Source: Pseudomonadales bacterium
Lineage (GTDB): Bacteria; Pseudomonadota; Gammaproteobacteria; Pseudomonadales; Azotimanducaceae
Assembly: GCA_028285415.1 (NCBI GenBank)
Contig: JANQPF010000022.1
Coordinates: forward strand, 248,001-312,000
DNA: 64,000 nucleotides
Direction of reading: 5' to 3'
The stretch's first letter is position 1. Every line of letters begins with the position of its first letter. A model generated the notes under the pieces. It made no database searches and was not told the origin of the DNA. It saw only the letters and a program-made list of their open reading frames with translations. The translations under genes were made by a program, and so were the position numbers. Below, one piece after another: positions 52,402-60,687 of the stretch.

Positions 52402-53409
52402 ATGCAGACATTCATCGAAAATCTTCCGAAGGCTGAGCTCCACGTTCACCTGGAGGGTACGCTCGAACCCGAGCTCATGTTCGAGCTTGCGCAGCGCAAC
52501 AAGATAGATCTGCCGTACGCCACGCCTGAGGAAGTGGTAGCCGCATATGATTTCCACGACCTGCCCTCTTTCCTGGCCATCTACTATCCCGCCATGGGGG
52601 TGCTCCAGACCGAGGCCGACTTCTATGACCTGGCGATGGCGTATTTCGAGAAAGCGGCGGCACAGAACGTGGTCTACGTGGAACCCTTTTTCGACCCGCA
52701 AGGACACACCACCCGAGGCGTCTCCTTCGACACCGTCATTCGAGGGATCCACGCGGCACAGGTGGATGCAGAGGCAAAGCTCGGCGTGCGTTCCCAGCTC
52801 ATCATGTGTTTCCTGCGCGACATGGACGCTGCGTCAGCCGCGGCCCACCTCGAGATGGCGGAACCGTATCTCGACTGGCTGGTGGGCGTGGGCCTCGACA
52901 GCGACGAAAAAGACAATCCGCCCGCCAAGTTTGCCGACGTGTTTGGGCGGGCGCGGGAGCTTGGCCTCAGGCTCACCATGCATTGTGACGTCAATCAGAA
53001 AGACATTGTCCCGCACATGTGGGAGTGTCTCGACCTCATCGGTGTGGATCGGATCGATCACGGCATCAATGCCCTGGACGACGAGGCCCTGGTTGATGCG
53101 ATCCAGGCCCGGGATCTGGGGCTGACCATCTGTCCAATTTCCAACCGCTTCGTGGTGCAGGATCTCACTGGCGAGCAGATACGCCAGTTTCTGGGCCGTG
53201 GCATCAAGGCCACGGTCAACTCCGACGATCCGGGCTACTTTCGCGGCTACATGAACGAGAACCTGCTGGCGCTGGCCGAGGAAGCGGCGTTTTCGCGGGA
53301 GGAAATTGCGCAGCTGACCAGGAACGCGTTTTCGATTGCCTGGGTGAGTGACGGTGACAAGGCGCAATACCTGGCTGATCTCGACGCCTATCTGGCGCGG
53401 GCGGAGTAG
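52402..53409 (+). CDS. Adenosine/adenine deaminase-family protein lacking the HxGE motif
   Basis: 335-residue cytoplasmic (no signal peptide) amidohydrolase similar overall to bacterial adenine and adenosine deaminases. It keeps HVHLEGT (H14, H16), the FFDPQGHTTRG region, RIDHGIN, CPISNRFV and NSDDPGYF. The catalytic HAGE of the family is replaced by HCDVNQ (194-199), removing the usual proton-donating Glu at that place, so the substrate or mechanism probably differs. I recall similar HCDV-type members elsewhere, so it is likely a subfamily rather than a decayed gene. Starts 11 bases after the lipoprotein NUP gene with GGGGAGG upstream. Confidence 0.8.
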   Translation: MQTFIENLPKAELHVHLEGTLEPELMFELAQRNKIDLPYATPEEVVAAYDFHDLPSFLAIYYPAMGVLQTEADFYDLAMAYFEKAAAQNVVYVEPFFDPQGHTTRGVSFDTVIRGIHAAQVDAEAKLGVRSQLIMCFLRDMDAASAAAHLEMAEPYLDWLVGVGLDSDEKDNPPAKFADVFGRARELGLRLTMHCDVNQKDIVPHMWECLDLIGVDRIDHGINALDDEALVDAIQARDLGLTICPISNRFVVQDLTGEQIRQFLGRGIKATVNSDDPGYFRGYMNENLLALAEEAAFSREEIAQLTRNAFSIAWVSDGDKAQYLADLDAYLARAE

Positions 53410-53420
53410 CGCGCGCCGTA

Positions 53421-54218
53421 CTAGAACCCTCTGATATTGCGCACCACCCCGGTTTTCAACGCCGCAAATCCGCCCGGTTGATAGGTTGCAATCAGCGCGC
53501 GGCGTGGCCTGGCGGAGCGGTTCGGACCGGAGCCGTGCACACAGTGCGGATGGAAGAAGATCAGAGATCCGGCCGGCACCTCGAAGTGGATTGCCGTCGC
53601 GGCATTAAAAGTTGACGGATCGGTGAAGAATCCACCCAGCTGCGAGCCGTCCGTGGTGCCGGGCAGGATGCCGAGTTTGTGACTGCCGGGCACAATGGCG
53701 AAGCAGCCGTTGTTTTTATCCTGATCATCGAGCGCAACCATCACGTTCGGCAGCCGTTCCACATGGTTGCAATCATGCATCCAGTACGGTGAATCCTGGT
53801 GCCAGCCAAAACCCGATCCTTCGAACGCGCGCTTGGTATTCAGTTTTACGGTCCAAAGCGCCAATCCCGTCTCGCCAACCAGCGCCTGCATCGGCTTCGC
53901 CAGGCGTGGGTCGTCCAGAAGGTCGTCGATCGAGGGATCGTGCAGATGTACGGGTTCGAGCACGCGAATGGTGCGCGAGCCGCTCTCGTGTTCGAACTGC
54001 AGCGTGCTGGGACCGCAGTCGACGAACTGTTTGCCGTCGAGATAGTAGACTTTGCCCACGGCGGCAGTGTCTGCGGCATGATCAATGGCACGTTCTGCCG
54101 CGCCGCGCAGGCTGGTTAGCTCCGCCGCGCTGAACTGCTGGCGGCGGACAAAATAGCCGTGTGCCTCGTAGGCGCGTCGTTCAGTGGGCGTAAGCGTTGA
54201 TTTCGGGGCTGCGGTCAT
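53421..54218 (-). CDS. PhyH-family Fe(II)/2-oxoglutarate dioxygenase
   Basis: 265-residue phytanoyl-CoA dioxygenase-like protein, which hydroxylates a small substrate using iron and 2-oxoglutarate. Metal-binding HxD is in GWHQDSPYW, the distal His in HCVHGSGPN, and the 2-oxoglutarate arginine in RRALIATYQPGG. Bacterial members act on ectoine, secondary metabolites or lipids; nothing nearby fixes the substrate. The gene is convergent with the deaminase gene (11 bases between stops). Confidence 0.88.
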   Translation of the reverse strand: MTAAPKSTLTPTERRAYEAHGYFVRRQQFSAAELTSLRGAAERAIDHAADTAAVGKVYYLDGKQFVDCGPSTLQFEHESGSRTIRVLEPVHLHDPSIDDLLDDPRLAKPMQALVGETGLALWTVKLNTKRAFEGSGFGWHQDSPYWMHDCNHVERLPNVMVALDDQDKNNGCFAIVPGSHKLGILPGTTDGSQLGGFFTDPSTFNAATAIHFEVPAGSLIFFHPHCVHGSGPNRSARPRRALIATYQPGGFAALKTGVVRNIRGF

Positions 54219-54339
54219 GAGCTGGTGCGTGCCGATTTCACGCTGATGCTACTAGATTGTTCTCTTTGAAGCCTGTCACCAATCTTTAACACGCAGTTTT
54301 TACCGTGGTGACACTGTGTTGCCTTCAGAGCGTGAGTCC

Positions 54340-55599
54340 ATGCGTGAATCCTTGAACGACGAACAATCGCCTGCAACGCCAGAGTCTCTGCCGGGTTGGC
54401 TGACATGGCTGTTCGCCATTTCGCTCGTCTACGCGCTGCTCGTTGGCGTGGGGGTCGTTGGTGCCGGTTTCAAGTGGATATCGGGTGGCGCGGACGGCGC
54501 TCAGGCCATTTTCGAGTTTGCCGGTAATCCAATTGCCGGCGTGATCCTGGGCACGCTGGCAACGGCCCTGGTGCAATCGTCGAGCACGGTGACGTCGGTC
54601 ATCGTCGGCCTGGTGGCCGGGGGCGTGCCCGTATCTCTGGCGGTGCCGATGATCATGGGCGCCAACATGGGCACCACAATCACCAATACGATCGTGAGCC
54701 TCGGCAACCTGCGAGAAAGCGGCGCGTTCAATAAGTCTTTTCAGGCAGCAACCGTCCACGACTTTTTCAACCTTTACAGCATTCTGATCTTTCTGCCCAT
54801 CGAGATCATGTTTCAACCGCTCGAGAAAATGGGTGGCGTCGCGGCGGGCTGGCTCGTCGGTGGTGAAGGCGCATCGATGAAAAGCGCCAATTTCGTCGGC
54901 GCGGCCACCAAGCCGGTCTCCGCGGCGATTGTCGATGCCTTTCGCGCGCTGCCGGACAGCGTAGGTGCAACGCTTGCGATTGTCGCCGGTATCAGCCTGA
55001 TCATGTTTTCGGTGATCTACCTCGGGCGGATCTTGCGCGGCGCGCTGACCGGTCGCGCCCGGGAGCTTCTCGAGCGTGCGGTGGGGCGACGGGCTGAGAC
55101 CGGTGTTCTGTCGGGTACAGTGGTGACCGTGCTCGTGCAGTCGTCGTCGACCACTACCAGTTTGATTGTGCCGCTGGCAGGCGCCGGTGTGCTCACGACG
55201 CGGCAGGTCTTTCCCTTCACGATGGGTGCAAACATCGGCACCTGCATCACGGCGCTGCTTGCCGCTACATCCATCTCGGGGGCCAACGAAGTTTTTGCAC
55301 TGCAGATTGCGCTGGTGCACCTGATCTATAACGTCATTGGCGTATTGGTGTTTCTTTATACGCCTTGGATCAGGGATCTGCCGATTCGCACCGCCGTGTG
55401 GCTTGCCAACCGTGCGGGCCAAAACCGCGGCTGGGCTTTCGGCTACATTTTTTCGGTGTTTTTCATGCTTCCCGGAGGCGTGTTTGGCGGCGAGTTCATG
55501 TTCCAGTCGCGGGAACCCCTGGTCATCGAGGCAGGCGAATCCGAGCGCATGCTCGAATGCGAGGCGGAAATCGAAGCCTGTGAGATGGCTATCGAATAG
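54340..55599 (+). CDS. Na/Pi cotransporter family protein
   Basis: 419-residue NptA-type sodium/phosphate symporter. Two inverted halves each carry the QSSS motif (LATALVQSSSTVTSVIVG and VTVLVQSSSTTTSLIVPL) with the GANMGTTITN and GANIGTCITALLA helices. About ten transmembrane segments are visible, and no C-terminal PhoU domain is present. ATG 54340 (MRESLNDEQ) is used; a GTG eight codons upstream at 54316 is possible. Monocistronic by spacing; folE follows after 104 bases. Confidence 0.88.
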   Translation: MRESLNDEQSPATPESLPGWLTWLFAISLVYALLVGVGVVGAGFKWISGGADGAQAIFEFAGNPIAGVILGTLATALVQSSSTVTSVIVGLVAGGVPVSLAVPMIMGANMGTTITNTIVSLGNLRESGAFNKSFQAATVHDFFNLYSILIFLPIEIMFQPLEKMGGVAAGWLVGGEGASMKSANFVGAATKPVSAAIVDAFRALPDSVGATLAIVAGISLIMFSVIYLGRILRGALTGRARELLERAVGRRAETGVLSGTVVTVLVQSSSTTTSLIVPLAGAGVLTTRQVFPFTMGANIGTCITALLAATSISGANEVFALQIALVHLIYNVIGVLVFLYTPWIRDLPIRTAVWLANRAGQNRGWAFGYIFSVFFMLPGGVFGGEFMFQSREPLVIEAGESERMLECEAEIEACEMAIE

Positions 55600-55633
55600 C
55601 AGAGAAGCTGAGCTTCCAGCTCGATAACATTCT

Positions 55634-55651
55634 CGTGAACGCCTGTTCACG
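55634..55651. promoter_or_regulatory. Palindromic operator candidate upstream of folE
   Basis: CGTGAAC-GCCT-GTTCACG is a perfect 7-bp inverted repeat with a 4-base spacer, 53 bases before the folE start. The same half-site recurs upstream of the desaturase operon (56515-56564). Confidence 0.55.
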
Positions 55652-55703
55652 CACTCTTCACGAGCCCGATTCTAGAGTGAAGTTCAATTACTTGGAGGCT
55701 CCC

Positions 55704-56411
55704 ATGAGCTCTATATCTCAGCCCGTTTATGTCCCTGCCGCGGAACCGAAGCCGGTTTCCGAAAGAATACGCCGCCGTCTCGAAGCCGCCGGTGAGCGTT
55801 ACTTTGCCAACGACAACATCGTCGACTACATCCAGCCTGCCGAGCTCGACGAGTTGCAGGAGGAGGTCAGCGACAAGCTGCGGGAAGTGCTGCGCTCGCT
55901 CGTGATCGACATCGAGAACGACCACAACACCCAGGACACCGCGAAGCGCGTTGCCAAGATGTTCGTGCGCGAAGTATTCGGCGGCCGTTACAAGGAACAG
56001 CCCGCGGTCACCGAATTTCCCAACGTATCGCAGCTCGATGAGCTCATGATTGTGGGTCCGATTACCGTCCGCAGCGCCTGCTCGCACCATCTTGCGCCGA
56101 TCATCGGCAAGATCTGGATAGGCGTTCTGCCGAACGAAGACTCTGCGTTGATTGGCTTGTCAAAGTACGCCCGTCTCGTCGAGTGGGTCATGTCTCGACC
56201 GCAGATTCAGGAAGAGGCCATCAACCAGCTGGCCGACATCCTCGAAGAGCGTATGAATCCCGACGGCCTCGCCATTGTCATGGAAGCCGACCATTCGTGC
56301 ATGCAGTGGCGCGGGGTCAAAGACATGGATTCCAAGATGGTCAATTCGGTCATGCGTGGTGCGTTTCTGAAAGACGCAAGCCTGCGCAGGGAATTCCTTG
56401 CTCTGAAGTGA
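55704..56411 (+). CDS. folE: GTP cyclohydrolase I
   Basis: 235-residue FolE, which turns GTP into 7,8-dihydroneopterin triphosphate, the first step of folate and pterin synthesis. Zinc ligands and active site are in VRSACSHHLAPIIGK (C and H) and ADHSCMQWRGVKD (C), with GLSKYARLVEW and FGGRYKE also conserved. Strong ribosome site TTGGAGG precedes ATG 55704. A palindromic operator and a terminator show it is separately controlled. A folE beside lipid-remodelling genes also occurs in light-inducible regulons, where it may serve photolyase or cryptochrome pterin cofactors (inference). Confidence 0.95.
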   Translation: MSSISQPVYVPAAEPKPVSERIRRRLEAAGERYFANDNIVDYIQPAELDELQEEVSDKLREVLRSLVIDIENDHNTQDTAKRVAKMFVREVFGGRYKEQPAVTEFPNVSQLDELMIVGPITVRSACSHHLAPIIGKIWIGVLPNEDSALIGLSKYARLVEWVMSRPQIQEEAINQLADILEERMNPDGLAIVMEADHSCMQWRGVKDMDSKMVNSVMRGAFLKDASLRREFLALK

Positions 56412-56428
56412 GCCGCTCAGGTTGGGCT

Positions 56429-56477
56429 AGCGTCCCGTGGCATGGTGAAGTTTACCGACGCTGCGGGGCGCTTTTTT
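56429..56477 (+). terminator. Terminator of folE
   Basis: AGCGTCCCGT (56429-56438) can pair with GCGGGGCGCT (56463-56472), ten pairs with two G-T wobbles, enclosing a small inner hairpin; TTTTTT follows directly (56472-56477). Confidence 0.6.
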
Positions 56478-56514
56478 ATGCCTGCGGCAATGAGCATTCG
56501 CACGGCGCATGGCG

Positions 56515-56564
56515 GTGAACAACTCGTGAACTGCGACATGACGTGAATTGACATCCAGTTCACG
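56515..56564. promoter_or_regulatory. Repeated GTGAAC half-sites upstream of the desaturase operon
   Basis: GTGAAC at 56515-56520, CGTGAAC at 56525-56531, CGTGAAT at 56542-56548 and GTTCACG at 56558-56564. A TTGACA hexamer (56548-56553) overlaps the third copy. Same half-site as the folE palindrome, 46-95 bases before the desaturase start. Confidence 0.5.
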
Positions 56565-56609
56565 ATTGCCTGGCGACACTGTCGTCATTGTCATGCATAG
56601 GGAAGGGCC

Positions 56610-57524
56610 ATGTGGGCAAACGTACTTGCCTGGATCGATTCCTACCAACTTCAGGAACCTGACGACAGCGAAGCGATCGCTTGGGGACGCGTGCTGCCGC
56701 TGATTGCGTTACACGTCATCGGGCTGGTGGGCCTCTTCCTCTTCCCGCTGTCGGTCGTCGATCTGTCCGTAGCCGTTCTGCTTTACCTGATCCGCATGTT
56801 TGCTATCACCGGATTCTTTCACCGCTACTTTTCGCACAAGGCGTTTGCAACAGCGCGCTGGCATCAGTTTCTGTGGGCTTTCCTTGGTACGACGGCGACG
56901 CAGCGTGGACCGCTGTGGTGGGCTGCACACCACAGACATCATCATCAGCACACGGAAACCGAGCGTGACCCGCACAACGCCCGGCGTGGCTTCTGGTGGT
57001 CGCACATGGGCTGGTTTCTATCTCCAAGACACTTTGCGACTGACAAGCACGCCGTGCGCGACTTCGCCCGCTTTCCCGAGTTGGTGTGGCTGGATCGTTT
57101 CGACGTTGTGCCGCCCATCGTGCTTGCGGCGCTGCTGTATCTCATCGGCGTGATGCTCGAGCACTTTGCCCCGGCAAGCGGAACAACCGGTCTGCAGCTG
57201 GTTTTCTGGGGGTATCTCGTTTCCACGCTCGTGCTGATGCACGTGACGCTGATGATCAACTCCCTGGCCCACAAGGTTGGCAGTCGTCCATATGACAACG
57301 ATGACGACAGTCGTAACTCCTGGTGGCTCGCGTTGCTGACGCTCGGCGAGGGCTGGCACAACAATCATCATCGGTATTGCGGGTCTGCGCGCCAGGGTTT
57401 TCTCTGGTGGGAAGTGGACGTCAGTTATTACGTTCTGCGCGGTCTGGCGCGTCTGGGTCTCGTCTGGGATCTGCGTGAGGTACCCGCTCCGGTGCTCGCC
57501 GAGCGTTCGGGGCGGCAGTCGTGA
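56610..57524 (+). CDS. Acyl-CoA/phospholipid fatty-acid desaturase
   Basis: 304-residue membrane di-iron desaturase of the delta-9 type. The three histidine boxes are HRYFSHKAF, HHRHHHQHTETERD and HNNHHRYCGSARQGF, arranged around four hydrophobic segments. It introduces a cis double bond into an acyl chain using O2. Its stop overlaps the GTG of the amine-oxidase-like gene (GTGA), making it the first gene of a lipid-modification operon; the double bond would be a substrate for the CFA-type methyltransferases downstream. Confidence 0.93.
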   Translation: MWANVLAWIDSYQLQEPDDSEAIAWGRVLPLIALHVIGLVGLFLFPLSVVDLSVAVLLYLIRMFAITGFFHRYFSHKAFATARWHQFLWAFLGTTATQRGPLWWAAHHRHHHQHTETERDPHNARRGFWWSHMGWFLSPRHFATDKHAVRDFARFPELVWLDRFDVVPPIVLAALLYLIGVMLEHFAPASGTTGLQLVFWGYLVSTLVLMHVTLMINSLAHKVGSRPYDNDDDSRNSWWLALLTLGEGWHNNHHRYCGSARQGFLWWEVDVSYYVLRGLARLGLVWDLREVPAPVLAERSGRQS

Positions 57525-58765
57525 GCACCATGCAGAGAGTGGCGGTGATCGGCGGGGGCATTGCGGGTATCTCTTCCGCCTGGCATCTGCAGAACGCAGG
57601 GCTCGAAGTCGACCTCTACGAGGCGGACGTGCGTCTTGGTGGACATACCCACACGCACCTCCTGGACAGTTCGGACGGTGAGGTGGCAGTGGATACGGGA
57701 TTTATCGTCTTCAACCAGCGCCACTATCCTGAATTCGACGCCTGGCTGACTGCGCTGGACGTGGCTTCTCAAGCTTCCGACATGAGCTTTGCGGTCAGCG
57801 ATACCAGACTCGGCCTCGAATACGGAACCGGTGGCCTGCGCGCAATTGCGGCGCATCCCGGTCAGCTTGCACGGCCGGGGTACTGGCGGCTCTGGCGGGA
57901 CCTCAAGCGGTTCTATCGCGCCAATGGCTCCGGCGCGACGGCAGCGCTCAGCCTCGGAAGCTACCTGGAAAGGCATGGGTATTCGCGCGAGTTCACGGAC
58001 GCGCACATTGTCCCGATGTGTGCTGCGCTCTGGTCGCAGCCGGCGGACGCCAGCCTCAATCTGTCCATGCACCACGTGGTCGACTTCATGCGCAACCACG
58101 ACATGCTCAAAATCAGCGGCCGTCCCGAATGGCGGGTGCTGCAGGGTGGGTCGAGCAGCTATCTGCAGGCGTTTCTGAACCACTTCAACGGCGAGATTCA
58201 CCTCAGGGCACCTGTGCAGCTGACGGTGCGCGAAGACGGCTTGGCGGTCCACGGCCCGCGAGGCGTGGAGATGGTGGACGCAGCAGTGGTTGCCTGTCAC
58301 AGCGACCAGGCCCTCTCCGCGCTGCGCAATCCGAGCAGGCTGCAGGTGCAGGTACTTTCGCGAATGCCCTACCGCGCGAACTCGGTCTATCTGCACAGCG
58401 ACCCGAGTTTCATGCCGAAGCGCAAATCCTGCTGGTCGAGCTGGAACGTGCAGCGCAATCAGGTAGGTGAGCTTACGATCACCTACTGGATGAACCGCCT
58501 GCAGTCACTCCCGGGCTCAACCCACTACTTTGTGACTCTGAATCCATCGCGGGAACCGCGACAAATTGCCTGGCAAGGTAACTATCAGCATCCCCATTTC
58601 ACCCGAGATGCGGAGGAGGCGAAAACCCGCCGCTGGGACATCAGCGGAGATCGAATTGCGTTTGCGGGCGCTTACTGGGGACACGGATTTCACGAAGATG
58701 GGTTCGTCAGCGGTCGTCAGGCAGTCGAGCACATCCTTCAGAAGGGCCTGGCTCATGCTGCGTGA
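57521..58765 (+). CDS. FAD-dependent amine-oxidase-like oxidoreductase
   Basis: 414-residue flavoprotein. The N-terminal FAD dinucleotide fold is VAVIGGGIAGISSAWHLQNAG with the distal acidic residue in VDLYEADVRLGGHTHT, and the C-terminal FAD site is IAFAGAYWGHGFHEDGFVSGRQAVEHI. Proteins of this type sit beside DUF1365 and CFA-like genes in many proteobacteria; some are linked to furan or otherwise modified fatty acids. Function as a lipid desaturase is an inference. GTG start overlaps the desaturase stop; the next gene begins 11 bases before its own stop. Confidence 0.85.
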   Translation: MSTMQRVAVIGGGIAGISSAWHLQNAGLEVDLYEADVRLGGHTHTHLLDSSDGEVAVDTGFIVFNQRHYPEFDAWLTALDVASQASDMSFAVSDTRLGLEYGTGGLRAIAAHPGQLARPGYWRLWRDLKRFYRANGSGATAALSLGSYLERHGYSREFTDAHIVPMCAALWSQPADASLNLSMHHVVDFMRNHDMLKISGRPEWRVLQGGSSSYLQAFLNHFNGEIHLRAPVQLTVREDGLAVHGPRGVEMVDAAVVACHSDQALSALRNPSRLQVQVLSRMPYRANSVYLHSDPSFMPKRKSCWSSWNVQRNQVGELTITYWMNRLQSLPGSTHYFVTLNPSREPRQIAWQGNYQHPHFTRDAEEAKTRRWDISGDRIAFAGAYWGHGFHEDGFVSGRQAVEHILQKGLAHAA

Positions 58766-59468
58766 CGGCACCACCCGGGTGGTTGAGAACGCGTTCGAAG
58801 GTACGGTCAGTCACAGCCGTCAGTACGACGTTCGCCACCAATTCCGTTATCGGCTCTGGATGGCGCTTGCGCGGCTCGACAACTCGGAGCTGCCCAGGCT
58901 GCTGCGGCCCAACTTCAACCGGTACCTGTCGAGCTCGGAGGCACTGTCCTTGTTCAGCGCTGACGTTGCCGACAGCGAGGTCTGGCTGCTTACGCAGCCG
59001 AGCCTCTTCGGACGCTCTTTCAACCCCGTGTCGTTCTACTTTCTCGTCAGGGACGGGCAGCTCATCGGCGTTCTCGGTCACATTACCAATACCCCCTGGG
59101 ACGAGACCCATTGTTACGCGCTCGAACAATCTACAGACAACGTCTGGATCTTTGACAAAGAATTCCACGTGTCACCGTTCATGCCGATGGCGCTGCGATA
59201 CGTGTGGCGTTTCGAGGTGGAGGGCGATCGCATTCTGATCACCATGCAGCTGCTCGACAATGGCGAGCGGATTTTTGCCGCCGCCCTGAACCTGAAGGCT
59301 GCGGGATGCTCGTGGTCGCAAGCCTGCCGCCTGCGGCTGCGCTACCCCTGCCAGAATTTACTTACGCTCAGCCGGATCTACTGGCAGGCGTTGCTACTCA
59401 AAATCAAAGGAGCACGTTTCCATGCTCACCCAGACCAGTCTGCAACCGCATCAACAACCATTCACTGA
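58755..59468 (+). CDS. DUF1365 family protein
   Basis: 237-residue protein of the DUF1365 family, recognised by the FEGTVSHSRQYDVRHQFRYRLWM opening, the FNPVSFYFLVRDG block, ETHCYAL and FHVSPFMPM. The family is nearly always adjacent to an FAD amine-oxidase-like gene and a CFA-type methyltransferase, as here, but its activity is not established. ATG 58755 (MLRDGTTRVVENAFEG) is chosen over the longer upstream frame, which is antisense-free but overlaps the flavoprotein. Overlaps the next gene by 47 bases. Confidence 0.85.
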   Translation: MLRDGTTRVVENAFEGTVSHSRQYDVRHQFRYRLWMALARLDNSELPRLLRPNFNRYLSSSEALSLFSADVADSEVWLLTQPSLFGRSFNPVSFYFLVRDGQLIGVLGHITNTPWDETHCYALEQSTDNVWIFDKEFHVSPFMPMALRYVWRFEVEGDRILITMQLLDNGERIFAAALNLKAAGCSWSQACRLRLRYPCQNLLTLSRIYWQALLLKIKGARFHAHPDQSATASTTIH

Positions 59469-60687
59469 GGCGCCGCTGTCACTCTTGCAGCGCCTTGCGC
59501 GCTCGCTCGTGTTTCGTGCGCTCAATGACCTGAACCACGGCAGCATTGAGCTCAGGGATGCGACCGGAACCCGGGTATTCGGCGACGATCCGCGATTTCG
59601 CGTCGCCGTCACAGTGCACAACCCGCGTTTTTATCTGCGCCTCTTGTTCGGCGGCACTATCGGTGCCGGTGAGTCGTATGCGGACGGGGATTGGAGCACG
59701 TGTGATCTCACCAGGGTGGTTCGGGTGTTTGCCGCAAACGAAGCCGCGCTGAGCGGCCTCGACAACACGGCCCTGCGTTGGACCAAACAGGTGCGCGAGA
59801 AATTTACCCATCTGCGGCGGGCAAATACGCTCGCCGGCAGTCGCCGCAACATTGCCGCGCACTACGATCTCAGCAACGACTTTTTCCGACTCTGGCTCGA
59901 TAGCAAAATGATGTACTCGAGCGCTGTCTTCGATACCACCGATGCGGATCTTGAGGTCGCCGCTACGCGTAAGCTCGAGCGCCTCTGCGAACTCCTGGAG
60001 CTTCGCTCCGGAGACCGCGTGCTCGAAATTGGCACGGGCTGGGGCGGCCTCGCGGTCTACATTGCCTCGCACTATGACGTCCGTGTGACGACCACAACCA
60101 TTTCCCAGGCGCAGTTTGACGAAGCCACGAGCCGGGTGCAGGCAGCGGGTCTCGAGGACCGCGTGACGGTTTTGCTAGAGGACTATCGTAATCTCGACGG
60201 TCAGTTCGACAGGATAGTGTCCGTCGAAATGGTGGAAGCCGTAGGCGATGAGTTTGTCGATCGCTACTTTCAGCAGGTTGATGAACTTCTTGCTCCGGGC
60301 GGACGTTTTGTGATTCAGGCGATTACCATTCAAGACCAACGCTACGCGGCTGCCCTCGAGGAGGTTGACTTCATCAAGAAGCACATCTTCCCGGGCAGCT
60401 TCATTCCGAGCGTGACTCGCCTTGTCAGCGCAGCCTCGTCCAGCGCAGGCCTGCGCCTGACCGCGCTCCACGACATTGGCATCGACTACGCCAAGACGCT
60501 CGCCTGCTGGTCGAGCGGCTTTGCCGCACACGCGGATGCGCTCGCCGGCATGGGCTTCGATACGCGATTCCAGCGTCTCTGGCAGTTCTATTTTTCGTAC
60601 TGTGAAGGCGGCTTCCGCGAGCGCGCGATCAGCGACGTTCAGGCAGTTTTTTCGAACAAGCCCCAACCCCTTGAAGGAGGCACCTAA
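59422..60687 (+). CDS. Cyclopropane-fatty-acyl-phospholipid synthase family methyltransferase
   Basis: 421-residue SAM-dependent methyltransferase acting on unsaturated acyl chains of phospholipids. The N-terminal domain is followed by the substrate loop NIAAHYDLSNDFFRLWLDSKMMYSSAVF, SAM-binding VLEIGTGWGGLAVYIA, the MVEAVG segment with active-site Glu, and the C-terminal YFSYCEGGFRERAI motif. Full length for a CFA synthase. Whether it makes a cyclopropane or a methylated (furan-precursor) chain cannot be read from sequence. Directly followed by the DUF2878 gene. Confidence 0.92.
   Translation: MLTQTSLQPHQQPFTEAPLSLLQRLARSLVFRALNDLNHGSIELRDATGTRVFGDDPRFRVAVTVHNPRFYLRLLFGGTIGAGESYADGDWSTCDLTRVVRVFAANEAALSGLDNTALRWTKQVREKFTHLRRANTLAGSRRNIAAHYDLSNDFFRLWLDSKMMYSSAVFDTTDADLEVAATRKLERLCELLELRSGDRVLEIGTGWGGLAVYIASHYDVRVTTTTISQAQFDEATSRVQAAGLEDRVTVLLEDYRNLDGQFDRIVSVEMVEAVGDEFVDRYFQQVDELLAPGGRFVIQAITIQDQRYAAALEEVDFIKKHIFPGSFIPSVTRLVSAASSSAGLRLTALHDIGIDYAKTLACWSSGFAAHADALAGMGFDTRFQRLWQFYFSYCEGGFRERAISDVQAVFSNKPQPLEGGT

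Noticed and set aside
54325-55650. 441-residue minus-strand frame
   Set aside because: Antisense to the Na/Pi cotransporter with QSSS motifs; polar shadow of a membrane protein.
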